The notes beneath the pieces were generated by a model. That model searched no databases and was not told the origin of the DNA. It was given only the letters and a program-made list of their open reading frames with translations. DNA of 64,000 nucleotides. Origin: Mesobacillus sp. AQ2. Lineage in GTDB: Bacteria; Bacillota; Bacilli; Bacillales; Cytobacillaceae. The stretch spans positions 2,423,001 through 2,487,000 of the forward strand of contig NZ_CP126080.1 of NCBI RefSeq assembly GCF_030122805.1. Reading direction: 5' to 3'. Every line of letters begins with the position of its first letter. Positions within the stretch are counted from its first letter, which is position 1. Shown here piece by piece: positions 13,856-22,280 of the stretch. Made by a program: the position numbers and the translations under genes.

Positions 13856-16459
13856 ATGGGCACAGTTGAAAAAGTGGTTAATTCGCATCCTTCCGTTGCT
13901 GAAATGATTGATGGTTTAGTCGTGAAAGGATTGAACGCCTTAACAAAAATGCGTGAGCTTGATCAGGAAGCTGTAAACCAGATTGTGAAGGAAATGGCGC
14001 TGGCAGGACTAGATCAACATATGCCGCTCGCAAAGATGGCAGTTGAAGAAACAAAACGTGGAGTTTATGAAGACAAGATTATCAAGAACATGTTTGCTAC
14101 CGAATATGTTTACCACAATATCAAGTATGATAAAACAGCTGGCATCATTGATAAAAATGACCATGAAGGCATGATTACCATTGCTGAGCCCGTTGGTGTG
14201 ATTGCCGGAGTGACTCCTGTTACCAATCCAACCTCAACAACGATGTTCAAGGCCCTGATTTCCATCAAGACACGCAACCCAATCATCTTCGCCTTCCATC
14301 CATCTGCTCAAAAGTGCAGCAGTGAGGCGGCAAAAATTCTTCGGGATGCAGCCATTAAGGCAGGAGCTCCTGAACACTGTGTGCAATGGATCGAAAAGCC
14401 TTCACTTGAAGCCACTCAGGCTTTGATGAACCATCCTAAGATTTCGATGATTTTGGCTACCGGCGGTGCAGGAATGGTGAAATCAGCATACAGTTCAGGC
14501 AAGCCCGCATTGGGCGTTGGTCCGGGCAATGTCCCTTGTTATATTGAACGGACAGCAAATGTGAAGAGGGCTGTCAATGATCTGATTTTATCCAAAACAT
14601 TCGACAATGGGATGATTTGTGCTTCTGAGCAGGCAGTTATCATAGATAAGGAAATCTATCACGAGGTCAAATCTGAAATGGTTGCGAACAGCTGCTACTT
14701 TTTAAATGAGGAAGAAAGGATAAAAGTAGAAAAGCTTGTCATCAATGAACATTCCTGTGCAGTGAATGCTGATATAGTGGGAATGCCTGCACACAGAATT
14801 GCTGAAATGGCAGGCGTAGCAGTGCCGGAAGAGACAAAAATCCTTGTAGCCGAGCTTAAGGGTGTGGGGCCACAATATCCTTTGTCACGTGAAAAATTGA
14901 GCCCGGTATTGGCTTGCTATAAAGTGAACGGAACGGAAGAAGGGCTGAAGCGTGCGGAAGAAATGCTGGAGTTCGGCGGCCTGGGCCATTCCGCTGTAAT
15001 CCACTCGACAAGTGATGAGATTATAAAGTCATTTGGTCTGCGAATGAAGGCAGGGCGTATTATTGTCAATGCACCATCATCACAGGGCGCAATCGGCGAT
15101 ATCTATAATGCCTATCTTCCATCCCTGACCCTTGGCTGCGGAACATATGGAGGCAACTCGGTTTCCACAAATGTCGGTGCAGTCAACCTAATCAATGTGA
15201 AAAAAGTAGCGAGAAGGAATGTGAATATGCAGTGGTTTAAAGTGCCTTCTAAAATCTATTTTGAGAAGAACTCTACACAATACCTGGCAAAAATGCCTAA
15301 AATATCGAAGGCCTTCATTGTTACAGATCCAGGAATGGTAAAGCTTGGCTATGTAGATAAAGTTCTCTATCACTTAAGAAAGCGTCCGGATTATGTCCAC
15401 TGTGAAATATTCTCAGAAGTTGAACCAGATCCGTCAATTGAAACCGTGATGAAAGGTGCCGAAATGATGGCGAGCTTCCAGCCGGATGTCATCATTGCTC
15501 TAGGCGGAGGGTCGGCCATGGACGCAGCGAAGGGGATGTGGCTGTTTTATGAATATCCAGAGGCGGACTTCCATGGGTTGAAGCAGAAATTCCTTGATAT
15601 TCGCAAGCGAATTGTCAAATACCCACAGCTTGGCCGCAAAGCGCAATTTGTTGCCATTCCGACAACCTCGGGAACAGGGTCTGAAGTGACCTCTTTCTCG
15701 GTTATCACTGATAAAAAGGCGAACATCAAATATCCGCTCGCTGATTATGAGTTGACACCTGATGTGGCGATCGTCGACCCGCAATTTGTCATGACAGTGC
15801 CAAAGCATATTACGGCCGATACTGGAATGGACGTTCTGACACACGCAATAGAAGCTTATGTAAGCTGCATGGCCAATGACTATACAGACGGACTTGCCAT
15901 TAAGGCCATTCAACTTATATTTGAATATCTCCCTAGAGCGTACCGAAACGGACAGGATGAAGTGGCCCGCGAGAAAGTGCACAATGCTTCAACGATTGCA
16001 GGTATGGCGTTTGCCAATGCATTCCTCGGAATCAACCATAGCCTTGCACACAAGCTTGGAGCTGAATTCCATATTGCGCACGGCCGTTCAAATACAATCC
16101 TGATGCCGCATGTCATCCGTTATAACGCAACTAAACCGAAAAAGTTCACTGCTTTTCCAAAATATGAAAGCTTTGTCGCAGACCAGCGTTATGCTGAAAT
16201 CGCCCGTATTCTCGGCTTGCCTGCACGTACTTCCGAAGAAGGTGTCGAAAGCCTTGTCCAGGCAATCATCAGGCTGGCAAACGAAATGGAGATCCCGATG
16301 AGCTTAGAAGCAAACGGAGTAGACAAGGCCGAATTCGAGGCGAAGGTCGACCAGCTTGCAGACCGCGCATTTGAGGACCAGTGTACAACGGCCAACCCTA
16401 AGCTTCCGTTAGTATCTGATCTTGCAGAAATCTATCGTTCAGCCTATAAAGGAGTTTAA
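13856..16459 (+). CDS. adhE: Bifunctional acetaldehyde-CoA/alcohol dehydrogenase
   Basis: An 867-residue fusion enzyme that reduces acetyl-CoA to acetaldehyde and then ethanol, with two NADH oxidised. It assembles into cytoplasmic filaments (spirosomes) in known cases. The N-terminal aldehyde dehydrogenase half (about 1-440) has the nucleophile Cys255 in DNGMICASEQ and GVGPGNVPCYIE. The C-terminal iron-dependent alcohol dehydrogenase half (about 460-867) has ALGGGSAMDAAKGMW, TSGTGSEVT, HAIEAYVS and the iron-binding NHSLAHKLGAEFHIAHG. The length is normal for the family. The ATG follows AAGGAGG. A perfect Rex operator and a more distant cre site precede it, and a strong terminator follows at once. 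Confidence 0.96.
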   Translation: MGTVEKVVNSHPSVAEMIDGLVVKGLNALTKMRELDQEAVNQIVKEMALAGLDQHMPLAKMAVEETKRGVYEDKIIKNMFATEYVYHNIKYDKTAGIIDKNDHEGMITIAEPVGVIAGVTPVTNPTSTTMFKALISIKTRNPIIFAFHPSAQKCSSEAAKILRDAAIKAGAPEHCVQWIEKPSLEATQALMNHPKISMILATGGAGMVKSAYSSGKPALGVGPGNVPCYIERTANVKRAVNDLILSKTFDNGMICASEQAVIIDKEIYHEVKSEMVANSCYFLNEEERIKVEKLVINEHSCAVNADIVGMPAHRIAEMAGVAVPEETKILVAELKGVGPQYPLSREKLSPVLACYKVNGTEEGLKRAEEMLEFGGLGHSAVIHSTSDEIIKSFGLRMKAGRIIVNAPSSQGAIGDIYNAYLPSLTLGCGTYGGNSVSTNVGAVNLINVKKVARRNVNMQWFKVPSKIYFEKNSTQYLAKMPKISKAFIVTDPGMVKLGYVDKVLYHLRKRPDYVHCEIFSEVEPDPSIETVMKGAEMMASFQPDVIIALGGGSAMDAAKGMWLFYEYPEADFHGLKQKFLDIRKRIVKYPQLGRKAQFVAIPTTSGTGSEVTSFSVITDKKANIKYPLADYELTPDVAIVDPQFVMTVPKHITADTGMDVLTHAIEAYVSCMANDYTDGLAIKAIQLIFEYLPRAYRNGQDEVAREKVHNASTIAGMAFANAFLGINHSLAHKLGAEFHIAHGRSNTILMPHVIRYNATKPKKFTAFPKYESFVADQRYAEIARILGLPARTSEEGVESLVQAIIRLANEMEIPMSLEANGVDKAEFEAKVDQLADRAFEDQCTTANPKLPLVSDLAEIYRSAYKGV

Positions 16460-16466
16460 TAGTATA

Positions 16467-16503
16467 AAAAGGAGTGGAATCACCTGATTCCACTCCTTTT
16501 TTT
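16467..16503 (+). terminator. Terminator of adhE
   Basis: AAAAGGAGTGGAATCA pairs with TGATTCCACTCCTTTT across CC and is followed by more T. A 16-bp stem makes it one of the strongest terminators here. Confidence 0.9.
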
Positions 16504-16636
16504 CATATAACACCCTCCGCCATTCACGATTGGTTCTAAATTCCCAGTAAATATAGTAATAATTTAATTAGTTTTTATTTTCAAAATATTATATTATTTA
16601 TCCTGGTTTACAATTTTCCAATCCAGGAGGTAATGT

Positions 16637-18040
16637 ATGAAGAAAAAGCCCTATCTATCAATTGCTTTAGTTGCTGGTCTAGCTGTAAGTACCTTTGGCG
16701 CCCAAGCCATATATGCGGAACCCGCAAAAACTGCGCAGCAAGTGCAGCCATTCAATGTATTTGACAACAAGGTGCTCGACAAAATCAATGTTGAGAATAT
16801 TTACAACAATATTGATTATCTTTCAAAGACCCCTCGTGTTGCCGGTACTGAAGCTGAACATAAAGCGATTCAATATGTTAAAGAGCAATTTGAATCATAT
16901 GGTTATGAAACAGAACTTCAGGAGTTTACTTTCTATGGATATACCGCTCCACATACTGTAAAGCTATCGATTGATGGTTTTGCAGATGAAATCAAACCGA
17001 AATCATTTACATACGGAATGGACGGGAATGTCTCTGGTGAATTGGTATATGCCGGTTTAGGACAAGCAGCGGATTTTGAAGGAAAAGATTTAACAGGTAA
17101 AATCGCTTTGATTCAGCGTGGAGCTATTTCATTTGCAGATAAAGTTCTAAATGCTGCAGCGCATGGTGCTTCAGGTGTCATTATCTATAACAATGCACCC
17201 GGAGAGCTGAACGGAACATTCGGGACTCCAAATGAAAACTATGTTCCAGCTGTAGCCATTTCTCAGGAAGCCGGACAAGCATTATTTGACAAGCTTATGA
17301 ATGGTGAAATCTTGAACGGAGCGATTCAAATTGAGGGTGCAGAAGGCGGCATAAGGACGTCATACAATGTAGTCGCCAAGAAAGCACCTACAAATAAAAA
17401 TAAATCAACAGACGGAATCCTTGCTTTGGGAGCTCACCATGACTCAGTCCCTGGTGCACCCGGTGCGAATGATGATGCATCGGGCACTGCAATGACTCTT
17501 GAATTGGCGCGCGTCATGAAGGATCTGCCGACAAATATGGAAATGCGGTTCATTACGTTCGGAGCAGAAGAACTAGGTTTGATTGGTTCCCGTTACTATG
17601 TCAGCCAACTGCCTAAAGAGGAAAAAGAAAGGTTTGTCGGATATTTCAATATGGATATGGTTGGCAGCAGAGATGCCGGCGATTTGGTCATCAATACAGT
17701 CGATGGCAGCCAAAACATCGTTTCACAAACAGCTCAGGCATCAAGTGCCCGTCTAAATGGTGAACCGACACCAATCCAGACAGGAGGCAGCAGCGACCAT
17801 GTTTCATTTTATGAGGGTGGAATCGCCTCCGGATCCTTCATCCACAGACCGCTTGAACCATGGTATCATACACCTGAAGATACAATTGATAAAATCAGCA
17901 AGGAAAAATTGCAGGATGTAGCTGAGATTGTGGGCACTGCCGTCTATGATATTGTACGTCCAGAGAATCAGGGGCCAAAAGCCAATAGGGGAGTAGAGCG
18001 AAAAGTACCACACTTATATTATGAGCAGGATATTAAATAA
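16637..18040 (+). CDS. Secreted M28 aminopeptidase with PA domain (YwaD-like)
   Basis: A 467-residue exported zinc aminopeptidase. A signal peptide (MKKKPYLSIALVAGLAVSTF to about residue 28) is followed by an N-terminal part of the catalytic domain, an inserted PA domain (about 130-240, GKIALIQRGAISFADKVLNA) and the M28 core. Zinc ligands are seen in order: GAHHDS, NDDASG, EELGLIGS, NMDMVG and WYHTPEDT. It should release N-terminal amino acids from peptides outside the cell. The plan is that of Bacillus YwaD and Streptomyces aminopeptidase S. The ATG follows CCAGGAGG. It is monocistronic and closed by the hairpin at 18054. Confidence 0.92.
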   Translation: MKKKPYLSIALVAGLAVSTFGAQAIYAEPAKTAQQVQPFNVFDNKVLDKINVENIYNNIDYLSKTPRVAGTEAEHKAIQYVKEQFESYGYETELQEFTFYGYTAPHTVKLSIDGFADEIKPKSFTYGMDGNVSGELVYAGLGQAADFEGKDLTGKIALIQRGAISFADKVLNAAAHGASGVIIYNNAPGELNGTFGTPNENYVPAVAISQEAGQALFDKLMNGEILNGAIQIEGAEGGIRTSYNVVAKKAPTNKNKSTDGILALGAHHDSVPGAPGANDDASGTAMTLELARVMKDLPTNMEMRFITFGAEELGLIGSRYYVSQLPKEEKERFVGYFNMDMVGSRDAGDLVINTVDGSQNIVSQTAQASSARLNGEPTPIQTGGSSDHVSFYEGGIASGSFIHRPLEPWYHTPEDTIDKISKEKLQDVAEIVGTAVYDIVRPENQGPKANRGVERKVPHLYYEQDIK

Positions 18041-18053
18041 TTGTATTTAAACT

Positions 18054-18084
18054 TCAGGTTAACCCTTGGTATGGGTTAACCTGA
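18054..18084 (+). terminator. Terminator of the M28 aminopeptidase gene
   Basis: TCAGGTTAACCC pairs with GGGTTAACCTGA across a 7-nt loop, followed by TTTAATTTT. Confidence 0.75.
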
Positions 18085-18235
18085 TTTAATTTTACCCAGA
18101 AAGCTATTTATGGTGTCTTACAAGGTTATGAAATGAAATCATTCAACCTATGAAGCCGTAAATTTTTTCATATACCATGATTCTTTATGAGCAAACTAGG
18201 ATATCGAATGGAAGAGGGTATCTGGGCAAAATAAA

Positions 18236-18262
18236 AAGAAGGTCCCTAAGGAACCTTCTTTT
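18236..18262 (-). terminator. Terminator of cspC
   Basis: AAGAAGGTCC and GGAACCTTCTT form an imperfect stem around CTAA; on the minus strand a run of T follows. It lies 17 bp past the cspC stop. Confidence 0.75.
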
Positions 18263-18278
18263 TTCGACAAGACTAATA

Positions 18279-18479
18279 TTATAGTTTTGTTACGTTAGCA
18301 GCTTGTGGTCCGCGAGCGCCTTGCTCAACGTCGAAAGATACTTTTTGACCTTCGTCTAATGATTTGAAGCCTTCAGATTGGATAGCAGAGAAGTGTACGA
18401 ATACGTCGTCTCCACCTTCGCGCTCGATGAATCCAAAACCTTTTTCTGCGTTAAACCATTTTACTGTACCTTGTTCCAT
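18279..18479 (-). CDS. cspC: Cold shock protein
   Basis: A 66-residue single-domain cold shock protein that binds single-stranded RNA and DNA and prevents RNA structure at low temperature. Both RNA-binding motifs are intact: KGFGFI (RNP1) and DVFVHF (RNP2), in a sequence starting [19 protein letters not shown]. It is nearly identical in pattern to the Bacillus CspC type. The start follows TAGGAGGTAAC. The 300 bp upstream hold no other gene, which fits the long untranslated leader typical of cold shock genes. It has its own terminator. Confidence 0.95.
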   Translation of the reverse strand: MEQGTVKWFNAEKGFGFIEREGGDDVFVHFSAIQSEGFKSLDEGQKVSFDVEQGARGPQAANVTKL

Positions 18480-18815
18480 TACTGTTACCTCCTAGTGCAA
18501 TTCGCACAAATGTTACTATCCTTGCCCAAAGTGATCATTAAGACGAAATAATTTCTATCCTTTACACCGAACAAAAATAATTCTATTTCATCATATCAGA
18601 TACTGGAATCAATAGCAAACACAAACAAGAGATTTCGTCCTATTGTCCTATCTTGAGCAAGTGTTCCTTTTAAATATCATACAGATAACCTGGTTTTTTC
18701 TACCTTTTGAATGATGTAAAACTTCTTGACCATTGTTTTTTCCTTCAGGACTCGGAATCAGTAGAATGTCCATCTAAAAAAAACAAATAATAAAAGGAAA
18801 AGGAGGGTGAGGATA
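18480..18815. other. Intergenic region between cspC and a small ORF
   Basis: About 335 bp without a convincing gene. The part next to cspC is AT-rich and probably holds its promoter and a long 5' leader on the minus strand. I see no conserved riboswitch. The last 30 bp carry the ribosome site of the + strand ORF at 18816. Confidence 0.5.
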
Positions 18816-18998
18816 TTGGGAAAATGGAATGAACAGGGTGCACCTAATAATAATTTGTCTGCAGAAACAATAGCGAGTTCCAAGCTTGTAGGAAAAGAAG
18901 GGCTGGAGGCGCACGAGTTTTCGGAAGAACTTTCGGACGGAGGAGAAAGGAATAAAGCTATCGACAAACAATTAAAGGAACACCAGCCAGGAATGTAA
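18816..18998 (+). CDS. 60-residue hydrophilic protein, unknown
   Basis: A small, charged protein reading MGKWNEQGAPNNNLSAETIA near the start and EAHEFSEELSDGGERNKAID towards the end, finishing KEHQPGM. It is rich in Asn, Glu and Lys, with no hydrophobic segment. The TTG at 18816 lies 9 nt behind an AAGGAGG site; the in-frame GTG at 18807 is inside that site. Composition recalls small spore-associated or stress proteins of Bacillus, but I cannot name a family. It may be co-transcribed with the ORF at 19010. Confidence 0.55.
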   Translation: MGKWNEQGAPNNNLSAETIASSKLVGKEGLEAHEFSEELSDGGERNKAIDKQLKEHQPGM

Positions 18999-19009
18999 AC
19001 AAGAAAGAA

Positions 19010-19144
19010 ATGAAGGCAGGAATGAAAAAAGAGAATCGATACATGGATAAAAGGGGAGACTTCACCGCACACTCTGAGGGTGTGGCTGATTATCCTAAAC
19101 GGCCGGAACACCGGACGATCAATCAGAATAGTAAGAAGAAATGA
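19010..19144 (+). CDS. 44-residue basic protein, unknown
   Basis: A 44-codon frame 11 bp after the preceding small ORF. The product reads MKAGMKKENRYMDKRGDFTA in its first part and GVADYPKRPEHRTINQNSKKK at its end, strongly basic and hydrophilic. Three in-frame ATG codons (19010, 19022 and 19043) compete. The one at 19022 has AAGGCAGG upstream but the spacing is poor, so the start is uncertain. It lies directly before a bidirectional terminator, which supports a short two-gene operon with the ORF at 18816. Function unknown. Confidence 0.4.
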   Translation: MKAGMKKENRYMDKRGDFTAHSEGVADYPKRPEHRTINQNSKKK

Positions 19145-19148
19145 ATTG

Positions 19149-19184
19149 AAAAGTTGCCGGGCTCTTGGATGCCAGGCAACTTTT
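19149..19184. terminator. Bidirectional terminator between the small ORFs and bioB
   Basis: AAAAGTTGCC pairs with GGCAACTTTT over a 16-nt loop. T-runs on both strands make it suitable for both converging units. Confidence 0.75.
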
Positions 19185-19231
19185 CTTCTATTAAATAGAG
19201 AGTCGTTTTCAAAGCAACCCTTCTGGATGCC

Positions 19232-20233
19232 TTAAATTTCAACTCCATTTTTTTCTTTGTAAAATTCAATTTCAAATCCAAGGTCTTGAAGCATTTTATG
19301 GTCAGCAGTTGTATCTTGGCCTGCTGTTGTCAGATAATCGCCAACAAAAATTGAATTGGCAGGATAAAGACCTAAAGGCTGTAAGCTTCTGAGGTTAACC
19401 TCCCGGCCTCCTGAAATCCTGATTTCTTTTGATGGATTAATGAATCGCATCAGGCATAGGACTTTTAGACAGTACCGGGGATTTAATTCATCGGTCCCTT
19501 CAAGCGGGGTACCCTCAATTGCATGGAGGAAATTAACCGGAATGGAATCGGCATCTAGAACCTTAAGGCTCCTCGCCATGTCAACGACATCCATCTTTGA
19601 TTCCCTCATTCCAATAATAACCCCGGAGCAGGGAGAAATTCCGCTGCTTTTAATCAGTTCAACCGTATTAACTCGATCTTGATATGTATGTGATGTCGTG
19701 ATTGACTCATGATGGCTTGCAGATGTATTAAGATTGTGATTATATCGATCCACACCAGCAGCTTTGAGCTTTTCTGCCTGAGATGGTTTAAGGATTCCAA
19801 GGCATGCGCATACTTTAAGGCCAAACTTTTCTTTAATTTCCTGAACAGCCGAAGATACTGTATCAAGTTCCTTTTCGCTTGGCCCTCTGCCGCTGGCTAC
19901 AATACAATAAGTACCTGCGTTGAGATTGTAAGCTTGTTCAGCACCCTGGAGGATGGTTTCTTTGTCCATCATTCGATACTTATCGATAGGGGCACTCGAG
20001 ATACTTGATTGCGCACAGTAGCCGCAGTTTTCAGGGCATAAGCCTGACTTTGTATTAATAATCATATTAAGCTTAACTTTATTGCCAAAATGATGGTGGC
20101 GAATTGTGTATGCAGCCTGGAGCAATTCCAGCAGTTCTTGGTCCGGACAATCCAGTATACTCAGTGCTTCTTCATCCGTCAGTTCGTCGCCTTCAAGAAC
20201 GCTAAATGCTAACCTTTTCCAGTATGACATCAA
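19232..20233 (-). CDS. bioB: Biotin synthase
   Basis: A 333-residue radical SAM enzyme that inserts sulfur into dethiobiotin in the last step of biotin synthesis. The radical SAM cluster motif CPENCGYCAQSS is near residue 65. The conserved SGRGPSEKELD and YNHNLNTS segments follow, and NFLHAIEGTPLEG lies further on. The late arginine-containing RISGGREVNLR supplies the family's second-cluster ligand region. The length is normal. It follows bioY by 20 bp in one operon behind a BirA-type operator. The rest of the biotin pathway is not in the window. Confidence 0.96.
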   Translation of the reverse strand: MMSYWKRLAFSVLEGDELTDEEALSILDCPDQELLELLQAAYTIRHHHFGNKVKLNMIINTKSGLCPENCGYCAQSSISSAPIDKYRMMDKETILQGAEQAYNLNAGTYCIVASGRGPSEKELDTVSSAVQEIKEKFGLKVCACLGILKPSQAEKLKAAGVDRYNHNLNTSASHHESITTSHTYQDRVNTVELIKSSGISPCSGVIIGMRESKMDVVDMARSLKVLDADSIPVNFLHAIEGTPLEGTDELNPRYCLKVLCLMRFINPSKEIRISGGREVNLRSLQPLGLYPANSIFVGDYLTTAGQDTTADHKMLQDLGFEIEFYKEKNGVEI

Positions 20234-20253
20234 GAACCCCCCCTATGTTTGTT

Positions 20254-20844
20254 TTAAGCCGCTTTTCTTAAATGTTTAAAGTTCGCCTTTGACAATACTG
20301 TTTTTTCCAGTCTGTGACCCATCATACCAGCAAATACAGAAAGGAGGATGTCTTTCGGAAGAGGAGCAACCATCCAAAGCCATGCCATTTTATACGTAAA
20401 TCCTTCTGGAGCAGCAGCCCAGAATTTATAAGCAAAATACATCCAATTTGTACCGAAAACATAATTAATAATAAGTCCGGCCAGTGAGGCCATGATGAAC
20501 GCAGAAAGTGACCGATGCTTCTCAACCATTTTGCCTGCAACATAGGCTGTTAAAATAAATGAAAGAATAAATCCGAAGGTTGGACTAATCACTGTAGAAA
20601 AGCCCGCACCGAATCTAGCAAAGATCGGTACGCCGACCAAACCTACGAGGGCGTAGACAGTCATTGATATGGCTCCCAGCCTGCTTCCCAGGATAATCCC
20701 TGCCAAAATCGCAAAGAAGGTTTGAAGAGTGATTGGTACTCCACCCACAACCATAAAAGGTACAAACGAAGTAATATTTGCTCCAATCGCCATAAGACCG
20801 ACGAACATGGAAGCAAGAGTGAGATCAAGCGCTTTAAACTTCAT
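20254..20844 (-). CDS. bioY: Biotin transporter substrate-binding (S) component
   Basis: A 196-residue, six-helix membrane protein that binds biotin and works with an energy-coupling (ECF) module. Family signatures are visible: FFAILAGIILGSRLGAISM near residue 45, VGVPIFARFGAGFSTVISPT, FILSFILTAYVAG, and the end segment WMVAPLPKDILLSVFAGMMG. It is first in the bioY-bioB operon, behind GGAGAGC and a BirA operator that overlaps its promoter. Transport and synthesis of biotin are thus controlled together. Confidence 0.95.
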   Translation of the reverse strand: MKFKALDLTLASMFVGLMAIGANITSFVPFMVVGGVPITLQTFFAILAGIILGSRLGAISMTVYALVGLVGVPIFARFGAGFSTVISPTFGFILSFILTAYVAGKMVEKHRSLSAFIMASLAGLIINYVFGTNWMYFAYKFWAAAPEGFTYKMAWLWMVAPLPKDILLSVFAGMMGHRLEKTVLSKANFKHLRKAA

Positions 20845-20901
20845 GTTAATAGCTCTCCTTTTCTATAATATAAATTCAGAATAAACTTTCCGAATTATTT
20901 A

Positions 20902-20929
20902 TGTCAACCAAAAATTATTTAAGTTAACA
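20902..20929. promoter_or_regulatory. BirA operator of bioY-bioB
   Basis: TGTCAAC and GTTAACA form an inverted repeat spaced by 14 nt, the usual half sites and spacing of Firmicutes BirA sites. On the minus strand the GTTGACA half overlaps a -35 box (TTGACA), with a TATTCT -10 after 18 bp. Biotinyl-AMP-loaded BirA should block transcription. Confidence 0.8.
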
Positions 20930-21025
20930 TTTATATAAAAAGAGAAACCAAAACACTTTTGCCATTACAAGTATTTAATTTATAATTGTCATTATGATCT
21001 TCCAGCAATGACAGGGGATGGTAAT

Positions 21026-21793
21026 ATGGAAACAATCCAATCATGCAGCGAAATAGTTGCCAAAGCAAAAAATATTGTTGTGTTGACTGGTGCAGGAATA
21101 AGTACAGAGTCTGGTATTAGAGACTTTCGTTCACGAACAGGAATCTATAATCATGCTCCGGAATATATCCTTTCAATGGATTATTTTCATGAGCATCCAA
21201 TGGCCTTTTATGAATTTGCTTTCTCTAATCTTTACCATCCGAAGGCCTTGCCAAATAAAGGCCATCGTATTCTGGCAAAATGGGAGCAGGAAGGGCGTAT
21301 TGATTGTATCATCACTCAAAATATTGATGGACTGCATCAAAAAGCAGGGAGCAAGAATGTTATAGAATTCCACGGAACGATGAAAACAGCAACTTGTCAA
21401 AATTGCGGTCAAAAGTATAGTGCAGATGATTTATTAATTAGGAAGCAGACAGATGAAAAATTTTTTGTTTGCAGGGAATGTGAGGCCGATCGAGATTTAT
21501 TCCATCTTATAAAACCAGATGTGGTTTTGTTTGGAGATGCGGGTGAATGGTTTACACCTGAGGGATTCGAAAAAATCTTAAATAGAATTGCTGAAGCCGA
21601 TTGTTTACTCATTTTAGGCACTAGCCTAAGAGTAACGCCGTTTTCTGCATTTCCTCAATATAAAAACAAAAATATTCCCATGATCATCATTAATAAAGGT
21701 GACACACCATATGACTATGACAATGACACCTATGTCATCCAGCATTCCATTGGAAGATGTTTAAGTGAAATTGATGATTACCTAAAAAATTAA
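21026..21793 (+). CDS. cobB: NAD-dependent protein deacylase (sirtuin)
   Basis: A 255-residue sirtuin that removes acyl groups from lysines using NAD. The motifs are GAGISTESGIRDFRS (NAD binding), TQNIDGLHQKAG, and the catalytic His in EFHGT. Two zinc pairs are present, CQNCGQKY and CRECEAD, together with VVLFGD and LGTSLRV. The ATG at 21026 is chosen because AGGGG lies 8 nt upstream; an ATG at 21008 lacks a ribosome site. It is monocistronic and divergent from bioY. A hairpin terminator follows immediately and also serves the converging gene. Confidence 0.93.
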   Translation: METIQSCSEIVAKAKNIVVLTGAGISTESGIRDFRSRTGIYNHAPEYILSMDYFHEHPMAFYEFAFSNLYHPKALPNKGHRILAKWEQEGRIDCIITQNIDGLHQKAGSKNVIEFHGTMKTATCQNCGQKYSADDLLIRKQTDEKFFVCRECEADRDLFHLIKPDVVLFGDAGEWFTPEGFEKILNRIAEADCLLILGTSLRVTPFSAFPQYKNKNIPMIIINKGDTPYDYDNDTYVIQHSIGRCLSEIDDYLKN

Positions 21794-21797
21794 AAAT

Positions 21798-21819
21798 GGT
21801 GCACGGTTATCCGTGCACC
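21798..21819. terminator. Terminator shared by the sirtuin gene and the convergent small ORF
   Basis: GGTGCACGG and CCGTGCACC form a 9-bp stem around TTAT, between two convergent genes. Confidence 0.7.
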
Positions 21820-21824
21820 AGAAA

Positions 21825-22133
21825 TCATCTTATGCGGTTATGCATTTCCCGTTCAGGCAGCGGTCTGTCTATATCCAGCTGTTTATCTGTTTCAATTCCC
21901 GGATTTTCGGATGGATCATCCTCGTAATCCTTAAATGCTGATTCTCCCACATCCAGTTCTCCAGGACTGAAAGCATTAACAGGGTATTCCTTCGTCTTTT
22001 TCTTATCGAAGTTATAGCCTGAAATAGAACTATTGACCAGGTTTTGGTTTTTCTCCTTGATGCCTTCGATTGAATCTATCATTTCTTTTTCATTTTTATA
22101 TGATTTAAGGATATGCTTTTTCTCGATTTCCAT
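21825..22133 (-). CDS. 102-residue hydrophilic protein, unknown
   Basis: The product starts MEIEKKHILKSYKNEKEMID and is highly charged. A helical N-terminal half is followed by an acidic, Pro-rich, disordered-looking half (SPGELDVGESAFKDYEDDP) ending LPEREMHNRIR. No family is recognised. I chose ATG 22133 because TAGGAGG lies 9 nt upstream. The frame stays open further 5' to 22232, but that part has no start signals and encodes an unrelated basic stretch. It converges with the sirtuin gene. Confidence 0.6.
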   Translation of the reverse strand: MEIEKKHILKSYKNEKEMIDSIEGIKEKNQNLVNSSISGYNFDKKKTKEYPVNAFSPGELDVGESAFKDYEDDPSENPGIETDKQLDIDRPLPEREMHNRIR

Positions 22134-22280
22134 ATCGATCAGCCTCCTAACGGTTTTACTTACATATACCCAATATAATACTCGTTTTAACTTTTTGTAT
22201 TTTTTACCAGAATGGTCTTTTTGTTCTGCCAATCTGGTAAACTATTTTATAAGATAAGCTTGAATAAAGGGGACGAAGAG

